A stretch of 64,000 nucleotides of DNA from Ochrobactrum teleogrylli (GCF_006376685.1 NZ_VEWL01000007.1:1-64000); one strand, 5' to 3'. Shown: positions 30,344 to 40,690, numbered from the stretch's first letter. The notes: a model not told the origin generated them from the sequence alone. Numbers and translations: made by a program.

Positions 30344-30372
30344 AAAATAGCGAACTGCACAGCTTTTGTCAC
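30344..30372 (-). promoter_or_regulatory. Promoter of the candidate sRNA
   Basis: GTGACA and TATTTT separated by 17 bases on the minus strand, located about 150 bases upstream of the orphan terminator. The -10 is imperfect. Confidence 0.45.
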
Positions 30373-30653
30373 GAAAAATCTTCTTCTGCGTCATAATTCT
30401 TTCGTGAATTTTCCTAAAAGCTAATGATATATCTGTAATATATTGAAATTGAATGTGAATTCGGAGGCGGTGTTTTGTGGCTTTGGGCGTTTTACCTGCC
30501 TGTCCTGCCTGTGGATGGTGAAAACCGCTCCGCGCAAAGCTTTTTCAGGCGGGTTTTCAACGCAAGCATAACCCGATAAGAAACCTTCAAATATGCTTAA
30601 TTTTTGCCTGATTCTTGAAGCAAGCAGGCATTCTCTCTGGATCGGTGGTTACG
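30373..30653. other. Leader region upstream of proS
   Basis: No gene seen. A hairpin can form between GAAAACCGC (30520-30528) and GCGGGTTTTC (30549-30558) with one bulged base, about 95 bases before proS. It may be part of the proS leader. Confidence 0.4.
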
Positions 30654-31982
30654 ATGCGTTTGTCGCGGTATTTTTTGCCCATTCTGAAGGAAAATCCTAA
30701 AGAGGCGGAAATCGTCTCTCATAGGCTTATGCTGCGTTCGGGCATGATCCGCCAGCAGTCGGCAGGCATCTATTCCTGGCTTCCGATTGGGCTGAAGGTG
30801 CTGAACAAGGTCTGCGATATCATCCGTGAAGAGCAGAACCGCGCTGGCGCCAACGAAATCCTGATGCCGACCATCCAGTCCGCCGATCTGTGGCGTGAAA
30901 GCGGGCGCTACGACGCTTACGGCAAGGAAATGCTACGTATTCAGGACCGTCAGGAGCGCGAAATGCTCTTCGGCCCGACCAATGAAGAGATGGTCACGGA
31001 TATTTTCCGTTCCTATGTGCGCTCCTACAAGGATCTGCCGCTTAACCTCTATCATATCCAGTGGAAATTCCGCGACGAAGTCCGCCCGCGTTTCGGCGTG
31101 ATGCGCTCACGCGAGTTTCTGATGAAGGACGCCTATTCGTTCGACCTCGATTATGAGGGCGCGAAGATGGCCTATTACCGCATGTTCGTCTCCTACCTGC
31201 GCACGTTTGCGCGCGTCGGTCTGCAGGCGATCCCGATGCGCGCCGACACCGGCCCAATCGGCGGTGATCTCAGCCATGAATTCATCATTCTGGCCGAAAC
31301 CGGCGAAAGCCAGGTCTATTGCGACAAGGCCTATCTCGATCTGGCCGTGCCAGGCGCGGATACGGATTTCCGCAACGATGCGCAGCTGACCGATATCGTC
31401 AATCGCTGGACCACGCCTTACGCGGCAACCGACGAAATGCACGACGAAGCCGATTGGGCCAAGGTCAAGGCTGATGATCAGGTTTCGGCGCGCGGCATCG
31501 AAGTCGGTCACATCTTCCATTTCGGCACGAAATATTCCGAACCGATGGGCGCGAAAGTGCAGGGCCCGGACGGCAAGGAACATCTGGTGTCGATGGGCTC
31601 CTACGGCATCGGTCCGTCGCGCCTCGTGGCCGCAGCCATCGAAGCCTTCCACGACGATGCGGGCATCATCTGGCCAAAGGCAATTGCACCGTTCGGCGCA
31701 GGCATTGTGAACATGAAGCCCGGCGACGAAGGCTGCGATAGCGTCAGCGAGAAGCTCTACGAAGCGCTAACCAATGCCGGTGTCGATCCACTGCTGGACG
31801 ATACGGATGACCGTCCCGGTGCAAAATTCGCCACCATGGACCTGATCGGCCTGCCGACGCAGGTGATCGTCGGTCCGCGCGGCGTTGCCGCTGGCGAGGT
31901 TGAAGTCAAGGACCGCAAGACCGGCGAACGCCAGAACCTGACGGTGGAAGCGGCCATCAACATGCTGACGGCTGAAGCATGA
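30654..31982 (+). CDS. proS: Prolyl-tRNA synthetase (ProS)
   Basis: 442 residues from ATG 30654 ([15 protein letters not shown]). Class II synthetase of the short alphaproteobacterial/mitochondrial type, lacking the roughly 180-residue editing insertion found in E. coli ProS. Motif 2 is in [27 protein letters not shown] (FRDE...RFGVMR) and motif 3 in [16 protein letters not shown]. The anticodon-binding domain is at the C-terminus. It overlaps the next gene by four bases (ATGA). Confidence 0.95.
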   Translation: MRLSRYFLPILKENPKEAEIVSHRLMLRSGMIRQQSAGIYSWLPIGLKVLNKVCDIIREEQNRAGANEILMPTIQSADLWRESGRYDAYGKEMLRIQDRQEREMLFGPTNEEMVTDIFRSYVRSYKDLPLNLYHIQWKFRDEVRPRFGVMRSREFLMKDAYSFDLDYEGAKMAYYRMFVSYLRTFARVGLQAIPMRADTGPIGGDLSHEFIILAETGESQVYCDKAYLDLAVPGADTDFRNDAQLTDIVNRWTTPYAATDEMHDEADWAKVKADDQVSARGIEVGHIFHFGTKYSEPMGAKVQGPDGKEHLVSMGSYGIGPSRLVAAAIEAFHDDAGIIWPKAIAPFGAGIVNMKPGDEGCDSVSEKLYEALTNAGVDPLLDDTDDRPGAKFATMDLIGLPTQVIVGPRGVAAGEVEVKDRKTGERQNLTVEAAINMLTAEA

Positions 31983-33295
31983 GCGGCGCGGCGGCAGCAA
32001 AGTCCGAAGGGCAGGCCAAGGCAGCTGTGAAGCCGCCGAAGTCCGGCCCTTTCTCGGCCTTCGAACGGATGATCGCGTGGCGATATCTGCGTGCGCGCCG
32101 CCGTGAAACGTTCATATCGGTTATTGCCGGGTTTTCTTTCACCGGCATCATGCTGGGCGTGGCGACCCTCATCATCGTTATGGCGGTGATGAACGGCTTT
32201 CGCGCCGAGCTTTTGACGCGCATTCTCGGCATCAATGGCCATCTGATCATGCAGCCGATTGATCGTCCGCTGGACGATTACGCGGACCTGATCAAGCGTA
32301 TCGACGGTATTTCCGGCATCAAATTCGCCATTCCCGTAGTGGAAGGGCAGGCTCTGGTGCAAGGCACTATTGGACCGGGAACAGGTGCACTTGTCCGAGG
32401 CTTGCGTGAAGAAGACCTCGACAAGCTGAATCTTATATCGGGCAATATCCGTCAGGGCACATTAAAGGGGTTCGACCAGAGCGGTGGTATCGCCATCGGC
32501 ACACGCATGGCCGAAAATCTCGGTCTATCGGTTGGGGATACGCTGCGAGTGATCACACCTGACGGCGATGTCACGCCTTTTGGCGTCACCCCACGTGTGA
32601 AACCTTATCCGATTGTCGCGATCTTCGAGATCGGCATGTCGGAATATGATAATTCCATCGTGATGATGCCGCTTTCCGAGGCGCAGCTTTTCTTCAATCA
32701 GGAAGGCAAGGTGCAGTCGCTCGAAATCTTTGTCGATAATCCAGACAAGGTGGATGCGATGCGCGCGCCGGTGGAAGAGGCGGCAGGTCGCCAGCTGACA
32801 CTTGTTGACTGGCGCCAGCGCAACCAGACCTTCTTCTCGGCGCTGGAAGTCGAGCGCAATGTCATGTTCATGATACTGACGCTGATCGTGCTGGTCGCGG
32901 CGCTCAATATCATCTCCGGTCTCATCATGCTGGTGAAGGACAAGGGGCATGATATCGCTATTCTGCGCACTATGGGCGCGACACGCGGAGCGGTGATGCG
33001 CATCTTCCTGATGACGGGTGCAGCCATCGGCGTGACCGGCACGGTCGCCGGTGTGGTGCTCGGCGTGGTGGTGTGCCTGAATGTCGAACGGTTGCGTGAG
33101 TTCTTCTCGTGGCTTTCGGGAACGACGCTGTTCAATCCGGAGCTCTATTTCCTGAGCCAGCTGCCAGCAAAGATGGACCCTGGCGAGACGATTTCCGTCA
33201 TCGTCATGGCACTGGTGCTTTCCTTTATCGCCACCATTTTCCCAGCCTGGCGCGCTGCCAAGCTCGATCCGGTCGAAGCATTGAGGTACGAATAA
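31979..33295 (+). CDS. lolC: Lipoprotein-releasing ABC transporter permease (LolC/LolE type)
   Basis: 438 residues; four membrane segments, one near residue 50 and three in the last 140 residues, flanking a large periplasmic domain. The N-terminal [26 protein letters not shown] and the C-terminal [17 protein letters not shown] are the Lol permease hallmarks. Only one permease gene is present, so it probably works as a homodimer (LolF-like) with LolD to release lipoproteins from the inner membrane. The assignment to C versus E is not meaningful here. The stop shares one base with the lolD start. Confidence 0.92.
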   Translation: MSGAAAAKSEGQAKAAVKPPKSGPFSAFERMIAWRYLRARRRETFISVIAGFSFTGIMLGVATLIIVMAVMNGFRAELLTRILGINGHLIMQPIDRPLDDYADLIKRIDGISGIKFAIPVVEGQALVQGTIGPGTGALVRGLREEDLDKLNLISGNIRQGTLKGFDQSGGIAIGTRMAENLGLSVGDTLRVITPDGDVTPFGVTPRVKPYPIVAIFEIGMSEYDNSIVMMPLSEAQLFFNQEGKVQSLEIFVDNPDKVDAMRAPVEEAAGRQLTLVDWRQRNQTFFSALEVERNVMFMILTLIVLVAALNIISGLIMLVKDKGHDIAILRTMGATRGAVMRIFLMTGAAIGVTGTVAGVVLGVVVCLNVERLREFFSWLSGTTLFNPELYFLSQLPAKMDPGETISVIVMALVLSFIATIFPAWRAAKLDPVEALRYE

Positions 33296-33978
33296 TGGCG
33301 GCTGAAATTATTCTGCGGCTGGAGAAGGTCAGTCGCGCCTATAAGGAAGTCGACCGCGAACTGGTTATCCTCAAAGACGCCGATTTCACGCTGCGTCGCG
33401 GCGAGATGGTGGCGCTCGTCGCCCCGTCCGGTGCCGGTAAGTCCACGCTTTTGCACACGGCTGGGCTTCTGGAACGCCCGGACAATGGCGATGTCTTTCT
33501 CGACGGTCGCTCCTGCAGCGCGCTCTCGGATGACGACCGTACGGCGGTGCGTCGTAACGATATCGGCTTCGTCTATCAGTTCCACCATTTGCTGCCGGAG
33601 TTTTCAGCGCTGGAAAATGTGATGATGCCGCAGATGATCCGTGGCCTGACCAAGAAGGCCGCATCGGAACGCGCACAGCAATTGCTCGAATATATGAAGA
33701 TCGGCAAGCGCGCTTCGCATCGTCCCGCCGAGCTTTCCGGTGGTGAGCAGCAGCGTGTCGCTATTGCGCGCGCCGTCGCCAATGCGCCGCTTGTGCTTTT
33801 AGCCGACGAGCCGACCGGCAATCTCGACCCGACGACGTCCTCCTATGTGTTCGGGGCGCTGGAAGCCCTTGTGCGCCAGTCCGGTCTGGCGGCGCTGATC
33901 GCCACGCATAATCACGAGCTGGCCCGCCGCATGGACCGGCGCGTGACCTTGCAGGACGGCAAGGTCGTCGATCTGTAA
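33295..33978 (+). CDS. lolD: Lipoprotein-releasing ABC transporter ATPase LolD
   Basis: 227 residues from ATG 33295, inside the preceding stop (TAATG); the longer upstream frame is a shadow of the permease gene. Walker [10 protein letters not shown] (about 42-50), signature [15 protein letters not shown] and Walker [14 protein letters not shown] are intact. It drives LolC/E for outer-membrane lipoprotein sorting. Confidence 0.94.
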   Translation: MAAEIILRLEKVSRAYKEVDRELVILKDADFTLRRGEMVALVAPSGAGKSTLLHTAGLLERPDNGDVFLDGRSCSALSDDDRTAVRRNDIGFVYQFHHLLPEFSALENVMMPQMIRGLTKKAASERAQQLLEYMKIGKRASHRPAELSGGEQQRVAIARAVANAPLVLLADEPTGNLDPTTSSYVFGALEALVRQSGLAALIATHNHELARRMDRRVTLQDGKVVDL

Positions 33979-34011
33979 GACGGCCAACTTTCTCCATCGT
34001 TAAGCTATTGA

Positions 34012-34046
34012 AACCGCAGGCGCGTGATACCGCCTGCGGTTCTGCG
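34012..34046 (+). terminator. Terminator-like hairpin after lolD
   Basis: AACCGCAGGCG (34012-34022) pairs with CGCCTGCGGTT (34031-34041) around an eight-base loop, followed by CTGCGTTTATT. It lies 34 bases past lolD. The tail is only moderately T-rich. Confidence 0.7.
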
Positions 34047-34154
34047 TTTATTATTCGTAAACCCTAATGTAACTGGCGACTCAAACAGGGTGTTGACTTC
34101 GGAACAAAAATAGAACAAAAAATAAACATACGTGAACACAGAGGAGTTTTCCAC

Positions 34155-34241
34155 ATGACCGATCTCGTCCACGACGTTTTGTCATTCGTCTCCGTCAGCC
34201 TGTTTATTGCAACCTTCGCCATCTGGGTCAGCGCGATCTGA
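34155..34241 (+). CDS. Small single-span membrane peptide (28 aa), unknown function
   Basis: Open frame ATG 34155 to TGA 34239-34241, 28 residues, with GAGGAG (34141-34146) eight bases before the start. A short acidic N-terminus (MTDLVHD) is followed by one hydrophobic segment, VLSFVSVSLFIATFAIWVSA. It sits between the lolD terminator and dnaE, so it is probably its own unit or read with dnaE. No family is recognised. The good spacing and the clean membrane segment make it more than chance, but coding is unproven. Confidence 0.6.
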   Translation: MTDLVHDVLSFVSVSLFIATFAIWVSAI

Positions 34242-34251
34242 AGTGACTGAA

Positions 34252-34295
34252 GCATATCATCCAAAGCGGAAAACCTGTTTTGGACACTGATATGC
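34252..34295. repeat. Short palindromic repeat
   Basis: GCATATCA (34252-34259) faces TGATATGC (34288-34295), with an inner CCAAA/TTTGG pair. It resembles dispersed palindromes of Brucella-type genomes. It starts ten bases after the small membrane ORF and could act as its transcript end. Confidence 0.55.
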
Positions 34296-34543
34296 GTAAC
34301 AAAGCTTGGAGTGCGATCACTGAAGTTCGCCGTCTGAACCGGCTCGAAGTAACGCGCTTTTGAGGGTTCTCTTGTGTACCCATTTGATACCGGCGGCTGT
34401 CTCTCTGGACATCGCCGGGACATTCCCTGAAACTGAAAGCTCAATGCGACAGAGTCGCCGGCGACCAGCAGCATTTCAGTAGGCGGTCCTATGAAACGGG
34501 TGTATGTCCACCCGCACGGTTCGGTTTGATCAGGGTGAATAGA
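34296..34543 (+). promoter_or_regulatory. Structured leader upstream of dnaE
   Basis: About 250 bases without a gene. CCGGCG (34390-34395) can pair with CGCCGG (34413-34418), and a second TCGCCGGCGA block near 34454-34463 could pair with either arm, giving alternative folds. No promoter is clear. Regulation of dnaE through this leader is only a possibility. Confidence 0.35.
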
Positions 34544-37500
34544 ATGAATGATGCAGCAGCAGACAATGCAGCCAGTGGAAGCGTTTCCACGCCGCGTTTT
34601 GTGCATCTGCGTGTTCATTCGGCCTATTCCTTGCTCGAGGGCGCATTGCCGCTCGGCAAGGTCATCAAACAGGCGATTGCCGACGAAGCGCCGGCCATCG
34701 CGATAACGGACACCAACAATCTGTTTGGTGCACTCGAATTTGCGCAGAAGGCATCGAAGGATGGTGTGCAGCCGATCATCGGCTGTCAGGTCGATGTTGC
34801 CTTCGGCGACCACAACGACAATGGGCGCAGTATCAATCGCAGGCTCGCGCTTGATCTGGCTCCTCTCGTCCTGCTTGCTTCGACGGAAGAGGGCTATGCG
34901 AATATCGTGCGGCTGGTCAGCCGCTCGTTTCTGGATACGCCTGCGGGCGATCCGGTCCATATAGATGCAGGCTGGCTGCCAGCACTGTCCAAGGACGTCA
35001 TCGTCCTGTCAGGCGGGCCGCTCGGGCCAATCGGTCGCTCTTTTGCGGCAGACCGGCCAGACAGGGCGCAATCGCGTCTGGCGTTCCTGCATGAGACATT
35101 CGGCAATCGGCTTTATGTCGAGTTACAGCGTTATGCGGGCTATGACCGTGCTCTGGAAGCCAAGACTGTTGCGCTAGCCTATGAGATGGAATTGCCTCTG
35201 GTGGCCACCAATGAGGCGTTCTTCCTCAAGGCGGAGGATTACGAAGCCCATGATGCGCTGCTGGCCATCGCCGAGGGGCAGATCCTTTCCAATGATGATC
35301 GCCGCCGCCTGACGCCGGATCATTATCTGAAAAGCCGCGCCGAAATGGCGGCGCTGTTTGCCGACTTGCCCGAGGCGCTGGACAACACGATTGAGATTGC
35401 GGAGCGTTGCAGTTGGTACACGCAAACCCGCGCTCCAATTCTGCCACGCTTCACGGGTGAATCCGACGATCCTGAAGCCGCTGTCGCTGCGGAAGCAGAA
35501 GAACTTGCACGTCAGGCTCGTGAGGGCTTGCAGATGCGGCTGGAAAGCGTGGGCCTTGCCGAAGGCTATACGCCGGAACAATATGCCGAACGTCTCGAAT
35601 ATGAGATCGGCATCATCACCCGCATGAAGTTCCCCGGCTACTTCCTGATCGTTGCGGACTTCATCAAATGGGCCAAGGCACATGGCATTCCGGTCGGGCC
35701 GGGCCGTGGTTCGGGTGCGGGTTCGCTCGTCGCATATGCCCTGACGATTACGGACGTCGATCCGCTGCGCTTCTCGCTGCTGTTTGAACGCTTCCTCAAT
35801 CCGGACCGCGTATCGATGCCCGACTTCGATATCGACTTCTGTCAGGATCGCCGCGAAGAGGTGATCCGCTATGTGCAGGAGAAATACGGGCGTGATCAGG
35901 TAGCCCAGATCATAACCTTCGGTACGCTTCAGGCGCGCGCCGTGTTGCGCGACGTCGGCCGCGTTCTCGAAATGCCCTATGGGCAGGTGGATCGGCTCTG
36001 CAAGCTGGTGCCGCAAAATCCAGCCAATCCGGTGTCGCTGGCGCAGGCCATCGAAACCGAGCCGAAGATCACCGAGGAACGCGAGAAGGAACCGGTCGTT
36101 GGGCGGCTTCTCGATATGGCGCTCAAGCTGGAAGGTCTCTATCGCCACGCTTCGACCCACGCCGCCGGTATCGTGATCGGCGACCGTCCGCTGTCGGAAC
36201 TGGTGCCGATGTATCGCGACCCGCGTTCCGATATGCCAGTCACCCAGTTCAATATGAAGTGGGTGGAGCAAGCGGGTCTGGTCAAGTTCGATTTTCTCGG
36301 GCTGAAGACGCTGACGGTGCTGGAAACGGCGGTCAAGCTTGTAGCGCGCAAGGGGATCGACATCGATCTGACTCGGCTGCCGTTCGACGATGAGCTGACC
36401 TATGAAATGCTGTCGCGCGGCGAAACCGTCGGCGTGTTTCAGGTTGAAAGTGCTGGCATGCGTAAAGCGCTGCTCGGCATGCGTCCTGACCGGATCGAGG
36501 ACATTATTGCGCTCGTCGCGCTCTATCGTCCCGGTCCGATGGAGAACATCCCGACCTATAATGCGCGCAAGAATGGTGAAGAGGAAATCGCTTCCATTCA
36601 CCCGAAGATCGATCACCTGATCAAGGAAACGCAAGGCGTTATCGTTTATCAGGAACAGGTGATGCAGATCGCACAGGTGCTGTCGGGCTACTCGCTCGGC
36701 GAAGCTGACCTTCTGCGTCGCGCCATGGGTAAGAAGATTCGCGAGGAAATGGACAAGCAACGCGTCCGTTTCGTCTCGGGCGCTATTGATGGCGGCGTCG
36801 ACAAGGCTCAGGCGAATATGATCTTTGATCTGCTCGCCAAGTTTGCCGATTACGGCTTCAACAAGTCGCACGCGGCAGCCTATGCCATCGTTTCCTATCA
36901 GACAGCCTATATGAAGGCGCATTACCCGGTCGAATTTCTGGCCGCGTCGATGACCTACGATATGTCTAACACCGACAAGCTCAACGATTTCCGTCGCGAA
37001 GCGAATCGTCTGGGGATCGAGGTCGTGCCGCCTTCGGTCATGACCTCGTTCCGTCCGTTTGAAGTGGGCGAGAAGCAGATTTTCTATTCACTGGCTGCCA
37101 TCAAGGGCGTCGGTGAAGCCGCTGTCGATCATATTGTGGATGTGCGCGCCGAGAAGCCGTTTGAAAGCCTTGAGGATTTCTGCGAACGGGTCGATCCGAG
37201 GATCGTCAATCGCCGTGTGCTGGAAAGCCTGATCAATGCGGGCGCAATGGATTGCTTCAAGCGCGAACGCCCGGCAATGAGCGCAGGCATGGACCGCATC
37301 ATGGGCTTTGCCCAGCGCACGCAGGAAAATGCCGCCAGCGGCCAGTCCGATATTTTCGGCCTGTCCGGTGCGCCGAAGGAACAGCTTATTCTGCCGCAGG
37401 CCGCACCTTGGCTGCCGTCGGAAATGCTGCATCGAGAGTTTCAGGCGGTCGGCTTCTATCTGTCGGCGCATCCGCTCGATGAATATCGCGCGGTTCTGGA

Positions 37501-38035
37501 TCGTATGCGCGTGCAAAGCTGGGCTGATTTCTCGGCTGCGGTGAAGCGCGGCGCCAATGCCGGGCGTCTGGCGGGCACGGTGACGGCGCGTCAGGAGCGC
37601 AAGACCCGCACCGGCAACAAGATGGGCATTGTGCAATTGTCGGATGCCAGCGGCCAGTTTGAAGCCGTGCTGTTTTCGGAAGGGCTCGCGCAATATCGCG
37701 ATCTTCTGGAAAGCGGGAAATCGGTGGTGATCACGGTGCAGGCGGAGGATCGCCCGGAAGGTATCGGTTTGCGCATCCAGACCGTGCAATCGCTGGAAGA
37801 CGAGGCCTGCCGCATGCAGAAGGCGCTGCGGCTTTATCTGCGCTCGGCAGAAGCGATTCGCCATATCGCGCCGCATTTCAACACGCGCGGCGATGGACAG
37901 GTCAGCCTCATCGTCATCAAGGACAATGGGCAGCGCGAAGTCGAAATCGAACTACCGCACCGCTATCGCGTCAGCCCGCAGATTGCGAGCGCAATGAAAG
38001 CCATTCAGGGCGTCGTGGACGTGGAACTGGTTTAA
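34544..38035 (+). CDS. dnaE: DNA polymerase III alpha subunit (DnaE)
   Basis: 1163 residues from ATG 34544 (MNDAAADNA), close to the 1160 of E. coli DnaE1. N-terminal PHP domain (FVHLRVHSAYSLLEGALPL, about 20-38). The palm catalytic aspartates are in VSMPDFDIDFCQDRREEVI near 425, with GPGRGSGAGSLVAYAL before them. Later come the fingers and tandem helix-hairpin-helix region (GFNKSHAAAYAIVSYQ; IKGVGEAAVDHIVDV) and an OB fold (LAGTVTARQERKT...MGIVQLSD). It is the main replicative polymerase. A strong bidirectional terminator follows. Confidence 0.97.
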   Translation: MNDAAADNAASGSVSTPRFVHLRVHSAYSLLEGALPLGKVIKQAIADEAPAIAITDTNNLFGALEFAQKASKDGVQPIIGCQVDVAFGDHNDNGRSINRRLALDLAPLVLLASTEEGYANIVRLVSRSFLDTPAGDPVHIDAGWLPALSKDVIVLSGGPLGPIGRSFAADRPDRAQSRLAFLHETFGNRLYVELQRYAGYDRALEAKTVALAYEMELPLVATNEAFFLKAEDYEAHDALLAIAEGQILSNDDRRRLTPDHYLKSRAEMAALFADLPEALDNTIEIAERCSWYTQTRAPILPRFTGESDDPEAAVAAEAEELARQAREGLQMRLESVGLAEGYTPEQYAERLEYEIGIITRMKFPGYFLIVADFIKWAKAHGIPVGPGRGSGAGSLVAYALTITDVDPLRFSLLFERFLNPDRVSMPDFDIDFCQDRREEVIRYVQEKYGRDQVAQIITFGTLQARAVLRDVGRVLEMPYGQVDRLCKLVPQNPANPVSLAQAIETEPKITEEREKEPVVGRLLDMALKLEGLYRHASTHAAGIVIGDRPLSELVPMYRDPRSDMPVTQFNMKWVEQAGLVKFDFLGLKTLTVLETAVKLVARKGIDIDLTRLPFDDELTYEMLSRGETVGVFQVESAGMRKALLGMRPDRIEDIIALVALYRPGPMENIPTYNARKNGEEEIASIHPKIDHLIKETQGVIVYQEQVMQIAQVLSGYSLGEADLLRRAMGKKIREEMDKQRVRFVSGAIDGGVDKAQANMIFDLLAKFADYGFNKSHAAAYAIVSYQTAYMKAHYPVEFLAASMTYDMSNTDKLNDFRREANRLGIEVVPPSVMTSFRPFEVGEKQIFYSLAAIKGVGEAAVDHIVDVRAEKPFESLEDFCERVDPRIVNRRVLESLINAGAMDCFKRERPAMSAGMDRIMGFAQRTQENAASGQSDIFGLSGAPKEQLILPQAAPWLPSEMLHREFQAVGFYLSAHPLDEYRAVLDRMRVQSWADFSAAVKRGANAGRLAGTVTARQERKTRTGNKMGIVQLSDASGQFEAVLFSEGLAQYRDLLESGKSVVITVQAEDRPEGIGLRIQTVQSLEDEACRMQKALRLYLRSAEAIRHIAPHFNTRGDGQVSLIVIKDNGQREVEIELPHRYRVSPQIASAMKAIQGVVDVELV

Positions 38036-38069
38036 AAAAAAGCCCGGTCGCGAGACCGGGCTTTTTTTC
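38034..38069. terminator. Bidirectional terminator between dnaE and the flavin oxidoreductase
   Basis: A-run, stem AGCCCGGTC (38041-38049)/GACCGGGCT (38054-38062) with a GCGA tetraloop, then a T-run. It serves two convergent genes whose stops lie within 35 bases of each other. Confidence 0.95.
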
Positions 38070-39114
38070 ATGTCGCGGATACCACGCCGAGCGCTTTGCG
38101 AACTTCCGGCGCAACCTTGGTGCCGAACAGCTCAATCGATTTCATCGTATATTTATGCGGCAGATTGCCGAGCGCTGTCTGGAACAAAAAGCGGTGGTGC
38201 TTGAAGTAGCTGTGTTGGGCGAGAATCTTGTCGATGACCTGCTGCGGACTGCCCACCAGAAGCGATCCACGCGGCTCGCGCATAGCGTCGAATTGCTCTC
38301 GCGTGGTCGGCGGCCAGCCGCGTTCCCGGCCAAGCTTTGCCATGACCTGTGAATAGGACGGATAGAATTCATCCGCTGCTTGTTGAGCGTTTTCAGCTAC
38401 ATAGCCGTGCGAATTGATTCCAACTTTGAGCTTTTCCGGCGCATGACCCGCTTTTGCGCCAGCTTCACGATAGAAATCGGTCAGTTGGGCAAACCGTTCC
38501 GGATAGCCGCCGATAATGGCGAGAGCCAATGGTAATCCGAGCAGGGCGGCGCGACCGACGGAAGCTGGCGTACCGCCAACGGCGAGCCATATGGGCAGCT
38601 GTTCCTGCACGCCACGGGGATAGACGCCACGCCCGTCAATGGCTGCGCGCGTCGTCCCGGTCCAGATCACGCGTTCGTTGTCGCGGATCGTTAGAAGCAG
38701 ATCGAGTTTTTCGGCAAAAAGCGTGTCGTAATCGTCGAGATTGTACCCGAAGAGCGGGAAGGATTCGATGAACGAACCGCGTCCGGCCATGATTTCAGCG
38801 CGTCCATTCGAGATCAGGTCCAGCGTCGAAAACTGCTGGTAAACGCGCACGGGATCGTCGGACGACAAGACGGTGACTGCGCTCGTCAGCCGGATGTTTT
38901 TGGTGCGCGAGGCCGCAGCAGCCAGAACAACGGCGGGTGCGGATACCGAATAATCGGGCCGATGGTGTTCGCCAAGGCCGAAGACATCGAGCCCCACCTG
39001 ATCGGCCAGCTCGATTTCCTCAATCAGATTGCTGATGCGCTGTTGCGGCGAGATCGGCTTTCCGGTTTCCACGTCTGGACCAAGATCGCCAAAAGTATAG
39101 ATTCCGAGTTCCAT
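38068..39114 (-). CDS. Luciferase-like (LLM class) flavin-dependent oxidoreductase
   Basis: 348-residue TIM-barrel protein of the bacterial luciferase family, presumably using FMNH2 or F420-like flavin to oxidise a small substrate. Visible family features are [20 protein letters not shown] (about 45-64), [20 protein letters not shown] and [23 protein letters not shown] lies five bases before the ATG. It is monocistronic with a Bru-RS-like repeat upstream. Substrate unknown. Confidence 0.82.
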   Translation of the reverse strand: MELGIYTFGDLGPDVETGKPISPQQRISNLIEEIELADQVGLDVFGLGEHHRPDYSVSAPAVVLAAAASRTKNIRLTSAVTVLSSDDPVRVYQQFSTLDLISNGRAEIMAGRGSFIESFPLFGYNLDDYDTLFAEKLDLLLTIRDNERVIWTGTTRAAIDGRGVYPRGVQEQLPIWLAVGGTPASVGRAALLGLPLALAIIGGYPERFAQLTDFYREAGAKAGHAPEKLKVGINSHGYVAENAQQAADEFYPSYSQVMAKLGRERGWPPTTREQFDAMREPRGSLLVGSPQQVIDKILAQHSYFKHHRFLFQTALGNLPHKYTMKSIELFGTKVAPEVRKALGVVSAT

Positions 39115-39142
39115 ACGGTCTCCGCCGGTTGTTTTGATACGT

Positions 39143-39247
39143 TAAAGCGCGTTTCGATCTGATTGGCTCAGATCGGCGCTCTAACTCTTTGTTTTAACGC
39201 GCATCTTTTTCCGAAAATCGTTTCACACTTTTCGGGATGCGCTCTAA
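39143..39247. repeat. Bru-RS-like palindromic repeat, copy 2
   Basis: TTAAAGCGC at the left and GCGCTCTAA at the right, with internal GTTTCGATCTGATTGGCTC and AGATCGGCGC, then CGCGCATCTTTTTCCGAAAA and CTTTTCGGGATGCGC. It is about 105 bp, closely similar to 5233-5335 and lying between two minus-strand genes. Confidence 0.78.
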
Positions 39248-39310
39248 AGTCGGATGGCATTGACCGTCCGGCTTTGCTTTTAAAGCAGAAATGCGATCAA
39301 GAAGCAGTAA

Positions 39311-39952
39311 TCAATAGGCTGCGGTGAAACGCTTGCCGATATGCTTGCCCTGTTCGGCCTCATCGACGATAGCGACAGCCAGATCGGCGACCGAAATAGT
39401 GCTTTCGCCCTTGTCGTTGAAAACCGGCTCGTCACCGCCAAGACGATATTTGCCCGTACGTTCACCCGGCTGAAGAATGATCGCTGGCGACACGAAGGTC
39501 CAGTCGAGGCCACTTTCCTTGCGCAGCTCGTTCAGCGCTTCGCGGGCGCCCAGAGCGCCTTCTTTCCATTCTGCCGGGAATTCGGCGGAATCGACAAGTT
39601 GCTGGCCGTTGATCGACAGGCTACCAGCACCACCGACCGCGATCAGACGCTTGACGCCTGCCTTCTTGGCCGCCTCGTTGATCGAGCGGCTGCCCTTGAT
39701 GTGGTTTTCACGAATATTCGTGTCGCCCCAGCCGGGATTGAATGCGGAAATGATGATGTCATGTCCTGAAAGCTGGCTGGCGAGCGCATCCGTGTCGTAC
39801 ACGTCCGTCTTCACGGCGGTCACGTTGGCAAGCTTTTCCACCTTTTCCGGGTGGCGTACCAGCGCCGTAACATGATGGCCGCGCGATGCGGCTTCCTTCA
39901 AGATTGCTGCGCCAACAAAACCCGTTGCGCCGATCAGTGCGATTTTAGCCAT
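39311..39952 (-). CDS. NAD(P)-binding atypical SDR/NmrA-like reductase
   Basis: 213 residues from ATG 39950-39952, with AAGGAAGGAACT just upstream. Rossmann motif IALIGATGFVGAAILKEA at the N-terminus (GATGFVG), then HHVTALVRHPEK with an Arg suited to NADP. There is no YxxxK catalytic pair of classical SDRs. Proteins of this type (YwnB/YesF-like) are often under HxlR regulators and induced by electrophile or redox stress, and a divergent hxlR gene lies 262 bases away. Physiological substrate unknown. Confidence 0.82.
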   Translation of the reverse strand: MAKIALIGATGFVGAAILKEAASRGHHVTALVRHPEKVEKLANVTAVKTDVYDTDALASQLSGHDIIISAFNPGWGDTNIRENHIKGSRSINEAAKKAGVKRLIAVGGAGSLSINGQQLVDSAEFPAEWKEGALGAREALNELRKESGLDWTFVSPAIILQPGERTGKYRLGGDEPVFNDKGESTISVADLAVAIVDEAEQGKHIGKRFTAAY

Positions 39953-40214
39953 TCCAGTTCCTTCCTTACGCTTTTGTATTTCAGCCATTTAAGGTATGTT
40001 TCATAATCAGGTTATTTCTGGTAACTACATATGTCAGGCTACCGGGCTTGTGAAGAACGCACTTCTACATGGGTAGGAAACATGGAAGTAACCGTCCAAA
40101 AGGCAAGACAAGGACGTTTGGACGTGCAGGGTTGACGAGTGCATGGGCTTGGCGGGAGCGCAGACGCAAGCATCCGGTTTGATCCCAACAAGCGAGTATG
40201 TGATAAGAGTGACT

Positions 40215-40628
40215 ATGACGATACCGACACGACCAGACGCCAACACGCCGCTTTTGTCTTCCACACCGGCTTTTGAGACGGACGGCAAGGGTTCTTGCCC
40301 GATCCGTGATGTGCTCGACCGGGTTGGCGACACGTGGAGCATTCTTGTTATCTTCAGCTTGCAGAGCGGTTCCATGCGTTTCAATGCCTTACGGCGAGAA
40401 ATTGAAGGAATCTCGCAGCGTATGCTGACGGTCACGCTGCGTTCGCTCGAACGCGACGGGCTGGTTTCGCGCCATGTACGACCGACTTCACCACCGGAAG
40501 TCGAATATTCGCTGACCGAGCTTGGTCATTCGCTGGCGGGGCCTATCGACAGTCTGGGGCAATGGGCGGTTGCAAACCGGGCATCGCTACGCAGTGCGCG
40601 CGCTCGTTTCGACAGTGAGCAGGACTAG
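40215..40628 (+). CDS. HxlR-family transcriptional regulator
   Basis: 137 residues from ATG 40215. Winged helix: RVGDTWSILVIFSLQSGSMR, then NALRREIEGISQRMLTVTLR and a wing RHVRPTSPPEVEYSLTELG. A single N-terminal Cys (GSCPIRDVLDRVG) is at the position used for thiol sensing in YodB/HypR-like HxlR proteins. It is divergent from the NAD(P)-binding reductase, its likely target. Upstream ATGs in frame have no good binding site. Confidence 0.87.
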   Translation: MTIPTRPDANTPLLSSTPAFETDGKGSCPIRDVLDRVGDTWSILVIFSLQSGSMRFNALRREIEGISQRMLTVTLRSLERDGLVSRHVRPTSPPEVEYSLTELGHSLAGPIDSLGQWAVANRASLRSARARFDSEQD

Positions 40629-40690
40629 CGGCGGGAACTGATTTCTATCCGTCGCGTTGGCCTTGGGGCGGCGCAACAGGAGAAGAGTTC

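Noticed and set aside
30125-30394. 89-codon minus-strand frame in the DUF1467-proS gap
   Set aside because: It reads straight through a strong terminator hairpin and lacks a well-spaced ribosome binding site. The region is better explained as a small RNA.
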